Shown in pieces: positions 26,335 through 34,322 of a stretch of DNA of 64,000 nt. This DNA is from JAWWPG01 sp038254365 (GTDB lineage: Bacteria > Actinomycetota > Actinomycetes > Propionibacteriales > Nocardioidaceae): contig JBBSGI010000002.1 in NCBI GenBank assembly GCA_038254365.1, forward strand, positions 42,849 to 106,848, in the 5' to 3' direction. Position 1 is the stretch's first letter, and each line of letters opens with the position of its first letter. Both the position numbers and the translations under genes were made by a program. The notes under the pieces are model-generated. The model was given only the letters and a program-made list of their open reading frames with translations, was not told the DNA's origin and ran no database searches.

Positions 26335-26420
26335 CGACGATCCGCCCCTTGTCCCCGACCATCCGCCAGCTGTTACGCACGATCCGTCAGTTGTGACACA
26401 CGATCCGACCTTGTCCACAA
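26335..26420 (+). repeat. Left 21-bp tandem repeat array (4 diverged copies)
   Basis: Cores related to CGACGATCCGCC start at 26335, 26356, 26377 and 26398, a spacing of exactly 21 bp each time. The parts between cores resemble CTTGTCC, GCTGTTACG or AGTTGTGAC. The array fills the gap between the membrane-protein gene and the DUF559 gene. The right-hand array beyond that gene uses the same core in opposite orientation. Confidence 0.85.
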
Positions 26421-26422
26421 GG
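26409..26422. other. Palindrome containing a DnaA-box-like 9-mer
   Basis: CCTTGTCCACAAGG is a perfect 6+2+6 palindrome and contains TTGTCCACA, the form of DnaA box common in actinomycetes. It overlaps the end of the last left-array repeat. A single box has no clear meaning; it may simply be a repeat variant or an operator for the next gene. Confidence 0.35.
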
Positions 26423-26462
26423 TCCGGGCCTGTGGACGGCGCGCCACGAAGTCGCGTCAAAG

Positions 26463-27401
26463 GTGGCTCAATGGACGGTCATGGGCGAGGAACTTATCAA
26501 TCGTGGCTGTCCCTTCATGGGTGGTCGCGAAAACCAGCTCGGAGTCAGTGCGGCGATGTTCCGGGAGCTCGTCATGACCCGGCAGATCCGACAGATGTTT
26601 CGAGGTGTTTACGTCGACACTCGAGTGGCGGACTCTCGGCGGCTCCGGGCGGCTGCCCTGCACTTGGTGAAACCCGAGGATGCCGTCTTTTACGGCGCGA
26701 CGGTCGCCTACCTCCTAGGGGTCGACGTCTCTCCGCCCAAGGACCGGTACAACTTCTCCCCGCAGTGTGTCGTGCCTCATCACCACGGTCGCTGTAGACG
26801 GCCGAACGTTATCTGCCATGAAGGCTATCTGCCCGAAGACGAGGTTATGGAGCTCGAGGGGCTGTTAGTGACAACCGCCGTCCGCTCGACTGTGGACATG
26901 CTCCGCTCGATGTGGCGTCCACACGCCCTGGCGGCTGCCGATGCAATGGCGCACGCCGGGCTTGTCAGCCGCGATCAGGTGAGGGGCTATATCGCCCCGA
27001 TGAAGCGCTTCCCAGGAATCATTCAAGCTCGCGCCCTGTCGGCCCTGATAGACCCATTGGCCGAGTCCCCTGGAGAATCTTGGCAGCGCCTCAGGCTCGT
27101 TGACGCAGGTCTACCCGCTCCGGAGTGCCAGCTCGAAGTGGTTGACCGGCTGGGTCGCTTCGTGGCACGGCTGGACAATGGTTACCGAGAGTCGAAGGTC
27201 GGCATTGAGTACGACGGCAGAGAGTGGCACGAAGACGACGTCGCGGAGGAGAACGATGACCGCAAACGGGTGTATCTCACGGACGTTCTGGGATGGCGAC
27301 TCTCAGTCGTCAAGCGTGCTCGCATCTTTGGCGACGACGCGTCGTTCGAGGAGGAGATTGGCTCTTGGCTGGGCAGCACGCCCAAGCCCAGGTGCTGGTG
27401 A
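26463..27401 (+). CDS. AbiEi-like wHTH plus DUF559 (VSR-like, PD-(D/E)XK fold) protein
   Basis: 312 residues from GTG 26463 (ATG 26481 is an alternative). Residues about 25-60 form a winged-helix segment like AbiEi-type regulators (GVSAAMFRELVMTRQIRQMFRGVYVDT). The C-terminal third has DUF559/very-short-patch-repair-like signs: Glu in SPGESWQRLRL, Asp in VARLDNGY, and VGIEYDGREWH followed by DDRKRVYLTDVLGWRLSVVKRARIF. These fit a PD-(D/E)XK nuclease fold. GC looks near 60% in samples (for example 26761-26820), lower than the roughly 70% of neighbours, suggesting transfer. It lies between inverted 21-bp repeat arrays. Its biological role is unknown. Confidence 0.8.
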   Translation: MAQWTVMGEELINRGCPFMGGRENQLGVSAAMFRELVMTRQIRQMFRGVYVDTRVADSRRLRAAALHLVKPEDAVFYGATVAYLLGVDVSPPKDRYNFSPQCVVPHHHGRCRRPNVICHEGYLPEDEVMELEGLLVTTAVRSTVDMLRSMWRPHALAAADAMAHAGLVSRDQVRGYIAPMKRFPGIIQARALSALIDPLAESPGESWQRLRLVDAGLPAPECQLEVVDRLGRFVARLDNGYRESKVGIEYDGREWHEDDVAEENDDRKRVYLTDVLGWRLSVVKRARIFGDDASFEEEIGSWLGSTPKPRCW

Positions 27402-27420
27402 TGAAACTTGGACGGTCGCC

Positions 27421-27555
27421 GGATGGTCGGTGACGCGGGGCGGATGGTCGGGAACGCGGGGCGGATGGTCGGTGACGCGGGGCGGATGGTCGGTGACGCG
27501 GGGCGGATGGTCGGGAACGCGGGGCGGATGGTCGGTGACGCGGGGCGGATCGTCA
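27421..27555 (+). repeat. Right 21-bp tandem repeat array (7 copies)
   Basis: GGATGGTCGG-type cores start at 27421, 27442, 27463, 27484, 27505, 27526 and 27547 (the last reads GGATCGTCAG), exactly 21 bp apart. Between cores, the variant TGACGC (A) or GAACGC (B) occurs in the order A-B-A-A-B-A. That looks like a 63-bp ABA block duplicated once. The array lies between convergent genes, and its last copy contributes the final two bases of the pcrA stop codon. Orientation is opposite to the left array. Confidence 0.93.
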
Positions 27556-30045
27556 GAGCTTTTCGACGGGGGAGTATCGCAGGAGCAGGCGCTTGACACC
27601 GCTGGAGCCGAAGTCGACGCTGGCGACGGCCCTGTCGGCCTGGCCCTGCACGCTGACCACGCTGCCCATGCCGAACGTGTCGTGCATGACGCGGTCACCG
27701 GGTTGGAGCGACGGCACCGGCCGGGTGCCTGATGTCGGCTTGGGTGGCGAGGCGAACGTACGGCGACGGATCCCCGAGTCGTAGGTGGGTGGCAGCGACC
27801 CGCCGGCGGCGACGTAGCGGCTGGACGCCGACGAGCTGCCCCACACGGTCTGCGCCGCCTCGGTTCGTCGCCAGTCGACAAGCTCGTCGGGCAGCTCGGC
27901 GAGGAAGCGGGAGGCGGGGTTGTGTTGGGGAGCCCCCCACGCGGAGCGCACCAGTGCCCGGGAGAGGTACAACCGTTCCCTGGCCCGGGTGACGCCGACG
28001 TAGGCCAGTCGGCGTTCCTCCTCGAGCTCGTTCAGGTCGCCCAGTGCCCGGGCATGGGGGAAGACCCCGTCCTCCAGCCCGGTGAGGAACACCACCGGGA
28101 ACTCCAGCCCCTTCGCGGTGTGCAGCGTCATCAGGGTTACCACACCGCCGGACTCGTCCTCGTCGGGAATCTGGTCCGAGTCGGCGACCAGCGCCACCCG
28201 TTCCAGGAACTCCCCGACGGTCGCCTGGTCCCGCTCGTCGGCGAACTCTCGCGCCACGGCCATCAGCTCGCCGAGGTTCTCGACTCGGCTCTCGTCCTGC
28301 GGGTCGGCCGACGCCTCGAGCTCCGCGAGGTAGCCGGACTTCTCCAGCGCCGCCTCGAGCACCTGGTCCGGCCGGGCCCCGTCGCCGACCAGGTGCTGCA
28401 GCTCGGCCACCATGGCGACGAAACCCTCGATCGCGTTCAGCGACCGGGTTACCAGGCCCGGTGCCTCTCCGGCACGCCGCAAGGCCTCCCAGTACGAGAT
28501 GCCGGCCCGTTGGGCGAGCAGGTCGACGCACGCCTCGGCGCGCTCGCCGATGCCGCGCTTGGGGACGTTGAGGATGCGGCGCAGCGACACCGCGTCGTCG
28601 GGGTTGTCGAGCAGCCGTAGATAGGCCAACGCGTCACGCACCTCGCGCCGCTCGTAGAACCGGACCCCGCCGACCACCCGGTACGGCAGCCCGACGCGGA
28701 TGAACACCTCCTCGAACACCCGGCTCTGCGCGTTGGTCCGGTAGAAGACCGCCACCTTCCCCGGGGTGGCCGAGTGCGCGTCGGTGAGCCGGTCGATCTC
28801 CTCGGCGACGAACTGCGCCTCGTCGCGCTCGCTGTCGGCGACGTAGCCCACGATGGGTTCGCCGTCACCCGCGTCGGACCAGAGATTCTTCGGCTTGCGA
28901 CCAGGGTTGCGGGAGATCACCGAGTTGGCCGCGGACAGGATGGTCTGGGTCGACCGGTAGTTCTGCTCCAGCAGCACCGTCTGCGCGTTCGGGAAGTCGG
29001 CCTCGAACTGCAAGATGTTGCGGATACTGGCACCGCGGAACGCATAGATCGACTGATCGGCGTCACCGACCACCATCAGCTCGGCCGGGGGTGCGGCGTG
29101 CGAGCTGTCGCCCTGGGCTTCCCCGGCGGCCGGTCCGGTCGTCGATCCGACCAGATCTCCGTCTGCCGTACGGCGGGTAGCAGCATCTGCGCACAGCTCA
29201 CGCACCAGCATGTACTGCGCGTGGTTGGTGTCCTGGTACTCGTCAACGAGCACGTGCCGGAAGCGCCGGCGATAGGTCTCGCGGACCTCCGGGAAACCCT
29301 GCAGGAGGTGCACCGTCGTCATGATCAGGTCGTCGAAGTCCAGCGCGTTGGCCGCCCGCAGGCGTGCCTGGTAGGCCACGTAGCACTCGGCGAACGTCCG
29401 CTCGAGGTGGGTCTCCGCCTTCGCGATCGCCCGCTCGGGGTTGAGCAGCTCGTTCTTGCAGTTGCTGACCCAGTTGAGCGCGGCGCGTGGGTTGTAGCGC
29501 TTGGCGTCGAGGTCGAGGTCGCGACACACCAGCGTCATCAGCCGCCGCGAGTCGGCGTCGTCGTAGATCGAGAAGTTCGAGCCGTAGCCCAACCTGGCGA
29601 TCTCGCGGCGCAGGATCCGCACGCAGGACGAGTGGAACGTCGAGACCCACATGATCTTGGCGCGTCCGCCGATCAGCTCCGAGACGCGCTCGCGCATCTC
29701 GGCGGCCGCCTTGTTGGTGAACGTGATCGCCAGGATCGATCCGGGGTGTGCGTCGCGCTGCCCCACCAGCCACGCGATCCTGCGGGTGAGCACCCGGGTC
29801 TTGCCGGAGCCGGCACCGGCGACGACCAGCAGGGCCGGCCCCTCGTATGTCACTGCTCTCCGCTGGGACTCGTTGAGCCCCTCGAGCAGCTCCTCGGCCG
29901 TGAGACCTCGTCGGCGTCTCGGACGCTCGTCGTCGCCGAAGTCGGCGTCGTCCAACGCTCGGTTTGCGGCGGCGTTCGCAGCCTCGTCTGCGGGGTCGAT
30001 CGGCTGCGGGTCGGCGAGCCGCGGCAGCGGGAACAGCAATGACAT
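27553..30045 (-). CDS. pcrA: ATP-dependent DNA helicase PcrA/UvrD
   Basis: A superfamily 1A 3'-5' helicase of about 830 residues that acts in nucleotide-excision and mismatch repair and in replication-transcription conflicts. The motifs in order are Q-motif LNESQRRAVTYEG, Walker A VVAGAGSGKTRVLTRRI, Walker B LVDEYQDTN, GDADQSIYAFRGA, EQNYRSTQ, LMTLHTAKGLEFPVVFL and AYVGVTRARERL. A C-terminal Tudor-like domain (GDRVMHDTFGMGSVV) ends in the conserved YSPVEKL. The start is unclear between 30045 (MSLLFPL) and 33 nt upstream. An acidic/basic N-terminal extension of about 55 residues is present. Confidence 0.96.
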   Translation of the reverse strand: MSLLFPLPRLADPQPIDPADEAANAAANRALDDADFGDDERPRRRRGLTAEELLEGLNESQRRAVTYEGPALLVVAGAGSGKTRVLTRRIAWLVGQRDAHPGSILAITFTNKAAAEMRERVSELIGGRAKIMWVSTFHSSCVRILRREIARLGYGSNFSIYDDADSRRLMTLVCRDLDLDAKRYNPRAALNWVSNCKNELLNPERAIAKAETHLERTFAECYVAYQARLRAANALDFDDLIMTTVHLLQGFPEVRETYRRRFRHVLVDEYQDTNHAQYMLVRELCADAATRRTADGDLVGSTTGPAAGEAQGDSSHAAPPAELMVVGDADQSIYAFRGASIRNILQFEADFPNAQTVLLEQNYRSTQTILSAANSVISRNPGRKPKNLWSDAGDGEPIVGYVADSERDEAQFVAEEIDRLTDAHSATPGKVAVFYRTNAQSRVFEEVFIRVGLPYRVVGGVRFYERREVRDALAYLRLLDNPDDAVSLRRILNVPKRGIGERAEACVDLLAQRAGISYWEALRRAGEAPGLVTRSLNAIEGFVAMVAELQHLVGDGARPDQVLEAALEKSGYLAELEASADPQDESRVENLGELMAVAREFADERDQATVGEFLERVALVADSDQIPDEDESGGVVTLMTLHTAKGLEFPVVFLTGLEDGVFPHARALGDLNELEEERRLAYVGVTRARERLYLSRALVRSAWGAPQHNPASRFLAELPDELVDWRRTEAAQTVWGSSSASSRYVAAGGSLPPTYDSGIRRRTFASPPKPTSGTRPVPSLQPGDRVMHDTFGMGSVVSVQGQADRAVASVDFGSSGVKRLLLRYSPVEKL

Positions 30046-30115
30046 GTCGCAGAACATCGTACGTGGCCACGCAGACACCCTGGCGCCAAAGCAGGTGCCG
30101 TAAGGTGGTGATGGC

Positions 30116-30868
30116 TCAGCTGTACATGAGCGATCCGGGGGTGGTGAGCAGCTCGCCGGTCTCCAGCCAGGTCTTCAGCCCGGACAGGATCATCGGCCAG
30201 CCGCCGTAGAGCTGTTCGTTGGCGCCTTCCCGCAGCTGGTCATGCGTCACGAGCAGCCGGCAGGAGTCGCCGACCGGCTCTATCTCCCAGGTCACCCGCG
30301 ACGTACCCTCGGCCAACACGTCGTCTCCCCACAGCGCGACCATGCTCTGGACCAGGCGGCGGGGCGGGTCGACCTCCAGGTTCTCGCCCTCCCCGAGGAG
30401 TCCGGACGCGCTCGGATGACCCATCTCGAAGCGCGAGCCGGGTGTCCAGTCGGTGCTGATCTGCATGCCGAACTGGTACTTGCTCCGAATCTCCGGGTCC
30501 GTGATCGCCTCCCAGAGGCGCTGCGGGGTGGTGTGGATGTAGATCTCGAAAACCTTCTCCATCTGTCTCTCCAGGGTGTGTTTGAGGTCGCTGAGGGCAG
30601 CGGTCCAGGGCTCGGCGTACTTGCTCACCCACCGGTCGTGGACGAGCCGGATCGGAACGGGGTTCAGGAAGTGGAGCTTCTCGCGACCGCGCCGTCGGGT
30701 GACGACGAGGCCGGCATCCTCCAGCTGCTTGAGGTGCTTCATGACGCCGAAGCGCGTCATCTCGAAGCGCTCCTCGAGCGCGCTCAACGTCTGCCCGTCC
30801 TGCCGGAACAGCTCGTCGAGCAGGCTGCGCCGGGTCGGGTCTGCCAGCGCCCGGAATACCTCGTCCAT
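30116..30868 (-). CDS. ArsR-family regulator fused to an SRPBCC (AHSA1-like) domain
   Basis: About 250 residues from the ATG at 30868. Residues 1-90 are an ArsR winged helix (FRALADPTRRSLLDELF, then LSALEERFEMTRFGVMKHLKQLEDAGLVV). Residues about 110-245 are an AHSA1/SRPBCC ligand-binding domain (VFEIYIHTTPQRLWEAITDPE, ending GWPMILSGLKTWLETG). No metal-binding cysteines of classical ArsR proteins are seen, so it more likely senses a hydrophobic small molecule. A palindrome between the -35 and -10 of its own promoter suggests autorepression. Downstream on the same strand is pcrA, 70 nt away. Confidence 0.88.
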   Translation of the reverse strand: MDEVFRALADPTRRSLLDELFRQDGQTLSALEERFEMTRFGVMKHLKQLEDAGLVVTRRRGREKLHFLNPVPIRLVHDRWVSKYAEPWTAALSDLKHTLERQMEKVFEIYIHTTPQRLWEAITDPEIRSKYQFGMQISTDWTPGSRFEMGHPSASGLLGEGENLEVDPPRRLVQSMVALWGDDVLAEGTSRVTWEIEPVGDSCRLLVTHDQLREGANEQLYGGWPMILSGLKTWLETGELLTTPGSLMYS

Positions 30869-30875
30869 GGCGACT

Positions 30876-30905
30876 ACAATAGGTGACCTTTTAGTCACAT
30901 GTCAA
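30876..30905 (-). promoter_or_regulatory. Promoter with embedded operator for the ArsR-SRPBCC gene
   Basis: On the minus strand TTGACA (30900-30905) is followed after 18 nt by TATTGT (30876-30881). The spacer contains a palindrome with arms GTGAC and GTCAC (30883-30898, 6-nt centre). The -10 ends 7-8 nt before the ATG at 30868, which would make the mRNA leaderless. The layout is what an autorepressing ArsR protein would need. Confidence 0.6.
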
Positions 30906-30946
30906 GTCGAGGAGAGTCCACCTGCGGACCGGGTGTGGTCGACTGC

Positions 30947-31573
30947 TCAGATGGCCTGTACGGCGGGAGGAAGCGCCGATTGTGGGAGGGCGGACCACGT
31001 TCGGGGGTCGTCGCCCAGCAGGGCGAGCTGCACCACCTGGTCGAAACACCAGGGCGAGACATCCCGTCGACCGGAGAGCACATCCTCCTTGAAGCCGGGC
31101 CACTCGACCCACGCGGACCCAGCCACCTCGGCCGGATCGGGCGCCGGCTGCTCGCTGGTCCAGGCGACCAGGACCGGGCACATCTCGTTCTCCACGGTCC
31201 CGTTCGCCATTACCGCCCGGTAGCGGAAGCGGGGGAGCACCATCCGCGGGTCATCGATACCGATCCCGAGCTCCTGACCGGCCCGACGGCGTACCGCACC
31301 GACCACTCCCTCCCCGGGCGCGGGGTGCCCACACAGGCTGTTCGTCCAGACGCCCGGCCAGGTCCGCTTGTCCAGCGCCCGCTGGGTCACGAGCAGGCGC
31401 CCACCGGCGTCGAAGACGTAGCAGGAGAAGGCGAGGTGGAGCCGGGTGTCGGGGTCGTGGACGATCTGCTTGTCCTCGGTCCCGATCGCGTATCCATTTT
31501 CGTCGAGCAGCACGACCCATTCGATGCCGTCGCTCGGGGTCTCCGGGAGAGGCGTCTGCGGGTACGGCGTCAT
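30947..31573 (-). CDS. idi: Isopentenyl-diphosphate delta-isomerase, type I
   Basis: Interconverts IPP and DMAPP; 208 residues, Nudix fold. Metal-binding histidines lie in VHDPDTRLHLAFSCYVF, the catalytic Cys in TNSLCGHPAPGE and the catalytic Glu in VENEMCPVLVAW. The ATG at 31573 overlaps the stop of the FAD oxidoreductase gene (ATGA), making idi the fourth gene of the type III PKS operon. Such a position suggests it feeds DMAPP to prenylation, possibly by the divergent UbiA protein. Confidence 0.93.
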   Translation of the reverse strand: MTPYPQTPLPETPSDGIEWVVLLDENGYAIGTEDKQIVHDPDTRLHLAFSCYVFDAGGRLLVTQRALDKRTWPGVWTNSLCGHPAPGEGVVGAVRRRAGQELGIGIDDPRMVLPRFRYRAVMANGTVENEMCPVLVAWTSEQPAPDPAEVAGSAWVEWPGFKEDVLSGRRDVSPWCFDQVVQLALLGDDPRTWSALPQSALPPAVQAI

Positions 31574-32592
31574 GCGGGCCGAGCCAACACGTTGACCGCG
31601 GCCCCGAAGACCCGAGGCAGCCGGCTCGCCGCGGGCACGATCGCCCTCCGCACCGCTGGCAGCCCGGCCGCTCCGAGCAGCGCAGATGTGAGCAGCCGGT
31701 AGCGCCAGGTGACCCGCTGCCACGACGCCTCGTACGTCTCGGGACGACCGCCCAGGACCGCCGCGACCGCCGCCCGAGCCTGCGCGAGCCCGAGCGCGAT
31801 CCCCTCTCCGGTCAGCGCGTCGACGTACCCGCTGGCATCCCCCACGAGCAGCACCCGCCCCGCCACCCGCCGCGAGGACCGCTGCCTGAGTGGGCCCGCG
31901 CCACGGACCTTGGAGACGGTCGCCCCATCCAGCCGGGCCCGGATCGCCGGGAACCCCGCCAGCAGCTCCTCGAACGTCCCACGGCTGCTTGTCAGCAGCG
32001 CCACGCCCACCAGCCGTGGGCTCACCGGCGTCAGGTAGGCCTCCGTGTCGGGAGACCAGTGCACCTCGACGTGGTCGGTCCACGGCTCGATCTGGGCGTG
32101 GCTGCGCAGGCCGAAGCGCCGCCCGCGGGGAATCGGTCCGTCGAGACCGAGCATCCTTCGCACCGGCGAGTGCAGGCCGTCGGCGGCAAACAGGTAGCGC
32201 GCCGACGTCCCCGCGACCAGTACGCGGCCGGGTTCCTGCACCACCTCGTCCACCGAGAGCCGTTCGACGGGGATGCCGGCCGTCCCGGCGGCCGTCGCCA
32301 GCGCCGCGTGCAACGTCGTACGACGCACACCGCGGCCCAGCCCGTGTCGGAAGTCCGCCTCGGCAGAGCGGTCACCGGCGACGTACCGGATGCCACGCAG
32401 CGGGTGTCCACACGGGTCGACCCCCAGATCGGCCAGCGCGACGATTGCGCCAGGCATCAGTCCCTCGCCGCAGGCCTTGTCGATCGCGCCCGGCCGCGGC
32501 TCGAACACTGTGACGTCGAGTCCGGCCCGTCGGGCATAAAGGGCTGCCGCCAGACCCACCGGCCCGCCGCCGACGACGGCGACGTCGATCAC
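31570..32592 (-). CDS. FAD-dependent oxidoreductase/monooxygenase of the type III PKS operon
   Basis: 340 residues. The Rossmann motif is VAVVGGGPVGLAAALYARRAG. The ACGEGLMPGAI segment is typical of geranylgeranyl-reductase/phenol-hydroxylase relatives, and RVLLVGDASGYVDALTGEGIALGL is the second FAD motif. By position it corresponds to SrsC of Streptomyces griseus, a flavoprotein hydroxylase that acts on alkylresorcinols. A reductase role on an isoprenoid chain is the alternative. It overlaps its neighbours by 4 nt on both sides (GTGA upstream, ATGA downstream). Confidence 0.85.
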   Translation of the reverse strand: MIDVAVVGGGPVGLAAALYARRAGLDVTVFEPRPGAIDKACGEGLMPGAIVALADLGVDPCGHPLRGIRYVAGDRSAEADFRHGLGRGVRRTTLHAALATAAGTAGIPVERLSVDEVVQEPGRVLVAGTSARYLFAADGLHSPVRRMLGLDGPIPRGRRFGLRSHAQIEPWTDHVEVHWSPDTEAYLTPVSPRLVGVALLTSSRGTFEELLAGFPAIRARLDGATVSKVRGAGPLRQRSSRRVAGRVLLVGDASGYVDALTGEGIALGLAQARAAVAAVLGGRPETYEASWQRVTWRYRLLTSALLGAAGLPAVRRAIVPAASRLPRVFGAAVNVLARPA

Positions 32593-33203
32593 CCGGCCAC
32601 TCCAGACGGTCCAGCCGTCGCAGCCGTCCCAGCCGTCCGGGTCTGACCCGTCTCACGCTCCTGACCCCTGGGCCCCGTCTCCGCGGTCTGCAGCGCCGCG
32701 TTCTCGACCCGTATCCGCACCGTAAGGAGCCCGGCGTTGACCACGGTGAAGACGGTTGCTGTGATCCAGGCGGTGTGCACCAAAGGCAGCGAAAACCCTT
32801 CTACTACCACCGCGACGTAGTTGGGGTGGGACAGCCAGCGGTAGGGACCATGTCGTACCAACGGCAGGGCGGGCACGACGATCACCCGGGTGTTCCACCG
32901 GTGCCCGAGCGTCGCGATACACCACCACCGCAGGGCCTGTGAGCCGACTGCCAGTCCCAGCATCGGCCAGCCGAGCACCGGCACGAACTCCGGACGCCGC
33001 ACCCACACCTCCACCACCGCGCCGGCAAGGAGCCCGGAGTGAAGGACGACCATGAAGCGGAAGTGACGTTGGCCGGTCTCGAGCCCGCCATGCCTCAGGC
33101 TCCAGGCCGCGTTACGCGTCGAGATGACGAGCTCAGCCAGCCGCTCGAGGCCGACCAGACCGATCAGCGTGGTGAACAGCACGAGCCCGGTACCCGTCGT
33201 CAT
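32589..33203 (-). CDS. ICMT-family membrane methyltransferase
   Basis: 204 residues with four or five hydrophobic helices and the isoprenylcysteine-carboxyl-methyltransferase signature LVRHGPYRWLSHPNYVAV near residue 120. In the comparable srs operon of S. griseus, SrsB of this type methylates the polyketide phenol. The ATG at 33203 follows the PKS stop after one base. The C-terminal 35 residues are polar, Gly/Thr-rich and probably disordered. Confidence 0.85.
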   Translation of the reverse strand: MTTGTGLVLFTTLIGLVGLERLAELVISTRNAAWSLRHGGLETGQRHFRFMVVLHSGLLAGAVVEVWVRRPEFVPVLGWPMLGLAVGSQALRWWCIATLGHRWNTRVIVVPALPLVRHGPYRWLSHPNYVAVVVEGFSLPLVHTAWITATVFTVVNAGLLTVRIRVENAALQTAETGPRGQERETGQTRTAGTAATAGPSGVAG

Positions 33204-33204
33204 G

Positions 33205-34290
33205 TCAGCCCTGGAGGAGCACGAGCTCGACGCAGAAGCCCGGGCCCATCGCCATTGCGAGGCCGAAGGAACCCGGACGCGGTGGGCGCTCGCGCAGGAT
33301 GTCCTCCAGGATGTGCAGCACGGATGCCGACGAGAGGTTACCGACCCGGTCCAGCGAGTCCCACGTGAGGGCGACGTCGTCGCGGTCCAGGCCGAGAGCG
33401 GTCTGGATTGCCATGATGACCTTGGGGCCACCCGGATGGCAGACCCACCACTCGATGTCGTCGAGCCGCAGACCCTGCCCGTCCAGAAACTCCTCGACGT
33501 CGGCCTTCAGGAACGTGCGCACGAGATGCGGCACCTCCGCGCCCAGCACGATCTTGAAGCCAGTGGCCACGACGTCGTAGCCGAGGGCTCGTTCGGTGTC
33601 GGGGTAGAGCCGACTCTGGCTCGCGAGGACGAGGGGCAGCCGGGTGCCTTGTCTGGTGGCCTCATCCGCGCCATCGGTGGCGCGATTTCGGCCGACGGCG
33701 ACGACGGCGGCCGCGCCGTCCCCGAACAGTCCGCTCGCGACCAGGTTCGCCACGGAGGAATCCTGGCGCTGAACGGTGAGCGAGCAGAGCTCCACCGACA
33801 TGAGGACGCCGACCTCGTCCGGATGCCCGACGAGGTAGTCGTGGAGTCGCGCCAGACCGGCCGCCCCTGCAACGCAGCCCAGCCCCATGATCGGCACCCG
33901 CTTCACGTCTGGTCGCAGGCCGATCCGCGCCGCGACCCGAGCGTCGAGCGACGGTACGGCGATGCCGGTCACCGTGGTGGAGATGATCAGGTCCACGTCG
34001 TGAGGCGTCAGGTCCGCGGCCTTCAGCGCGTCGACGACAGCCCGTGCCCCGAGATCGACACCTGCCTCGATGAACGCGTCGTTGGACTCACCGAAGTCGC
34101 TCAACTCGGCGTACCGGTGGAGGGGGTACGCCAGGTGCCGGAAGCTCACCCCCGCAGTGCCGTGCAAGCGTTCGAGGAGCGATCGTTCGACACCATGGTC
34201 CAAGATCACGTCGGCGAAGGCGGCGGTGACCAGCGCCTGGGGGAAGCGGTGCTCGGGCAACGCACCTCGTACGGCCGTGATCTGCATCAT
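33205..34290 (-). CDS. Type III polyketide synthase (chalcone/alkylresorcinol-synthase family)
   Basis: 361 residues with the full catalytic triad: Cys139 in VPIMGLGCVAGAAG, His285 in WWVCHPGGPK and Asn318 in DRVGNLSSASVL. The Gly-rich C-terminal loop GFGPG-like block reads AMAMGPGFCVELVLL. It condenses an acyl starter with malonyl-CoA units. The operon (methyltransferase, flavoprotein, idi) points to an alkylresorcinol or related phenolic lipid rather than a naphthalene product, but starter and chain length cannot be read. The mRNA is probably leaderless. Confidence 0.93.
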   Translation of the reverse strand: MMQITAVRGALPEHRFPQALVTAAFADVILDHGVERSLLERLHGTAGVSFRHLAYPLHRYAELSDFGESNDAFIEAGVDLGARAVVDALKAADLTPHDVDLIISTTVTGIAVPSLDARVAARIGLRPDVKRVPIMGLGCVAGAAGLARLHDYLVGHPDEVGVLMSVELCSLTVQRQDSSVANLVASGLFGDGAAAVVAVGRNRATDGADEATRQGTRLPLVLASQSRLYPDTERALGYDVVATGFKIVLGAEVPHLVRTFLKADVEEFLDGQGLRLDDIEWWVCHPGGPKVIMAIQTALGLDRDDVALTWDSLDRVGNLSSASVLHILEDILRERPPRPGSFGLAMAMGPGFCVELVLLQG

Positions 34291-34322
34291 GGGGCAACCC
34301 TAGGTCGGTCTAGTCTCTGCAC
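34291..34322. promoter_or_regulatory. 32-bp divergent promoter between the type III PKS operon and ubiA-like gene
   Basis: On the plus strand TAGTCT (34311-34316) lies 7 nt before the GTG of the prenyltransferase. On the minus strand TAGGGT (34297-34302) lies 7 nt before the PKS ATG. Both would give leaderless mRNAs. CTAG-GTCGGT-CTAG (34300-34313) sits between them, so one bound regulator could control both directions. No clear -35 is seen on either strand. Confidence 0.5.

Noticed and set aside
26411..26419. Replication origin
   Set aside because: One DnaA-box-like 9-mer only; no cluster of boxes, no AT-rich stretch, and no dnaA or dnaN nearby.
26335..27555. CRISPR array
   Set aside because: Repeats are directly abutting at a 21-bp period with no unique spacers, and no cas genes are present.
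27408..27596. Small protein with 7-residue repeats (MVGDAGR) across the right repeat array
   Set aside because: 21 is a multiple of 3, so every frame stays open through the array. No ribosome-binding site supports it and several frames look equally good.
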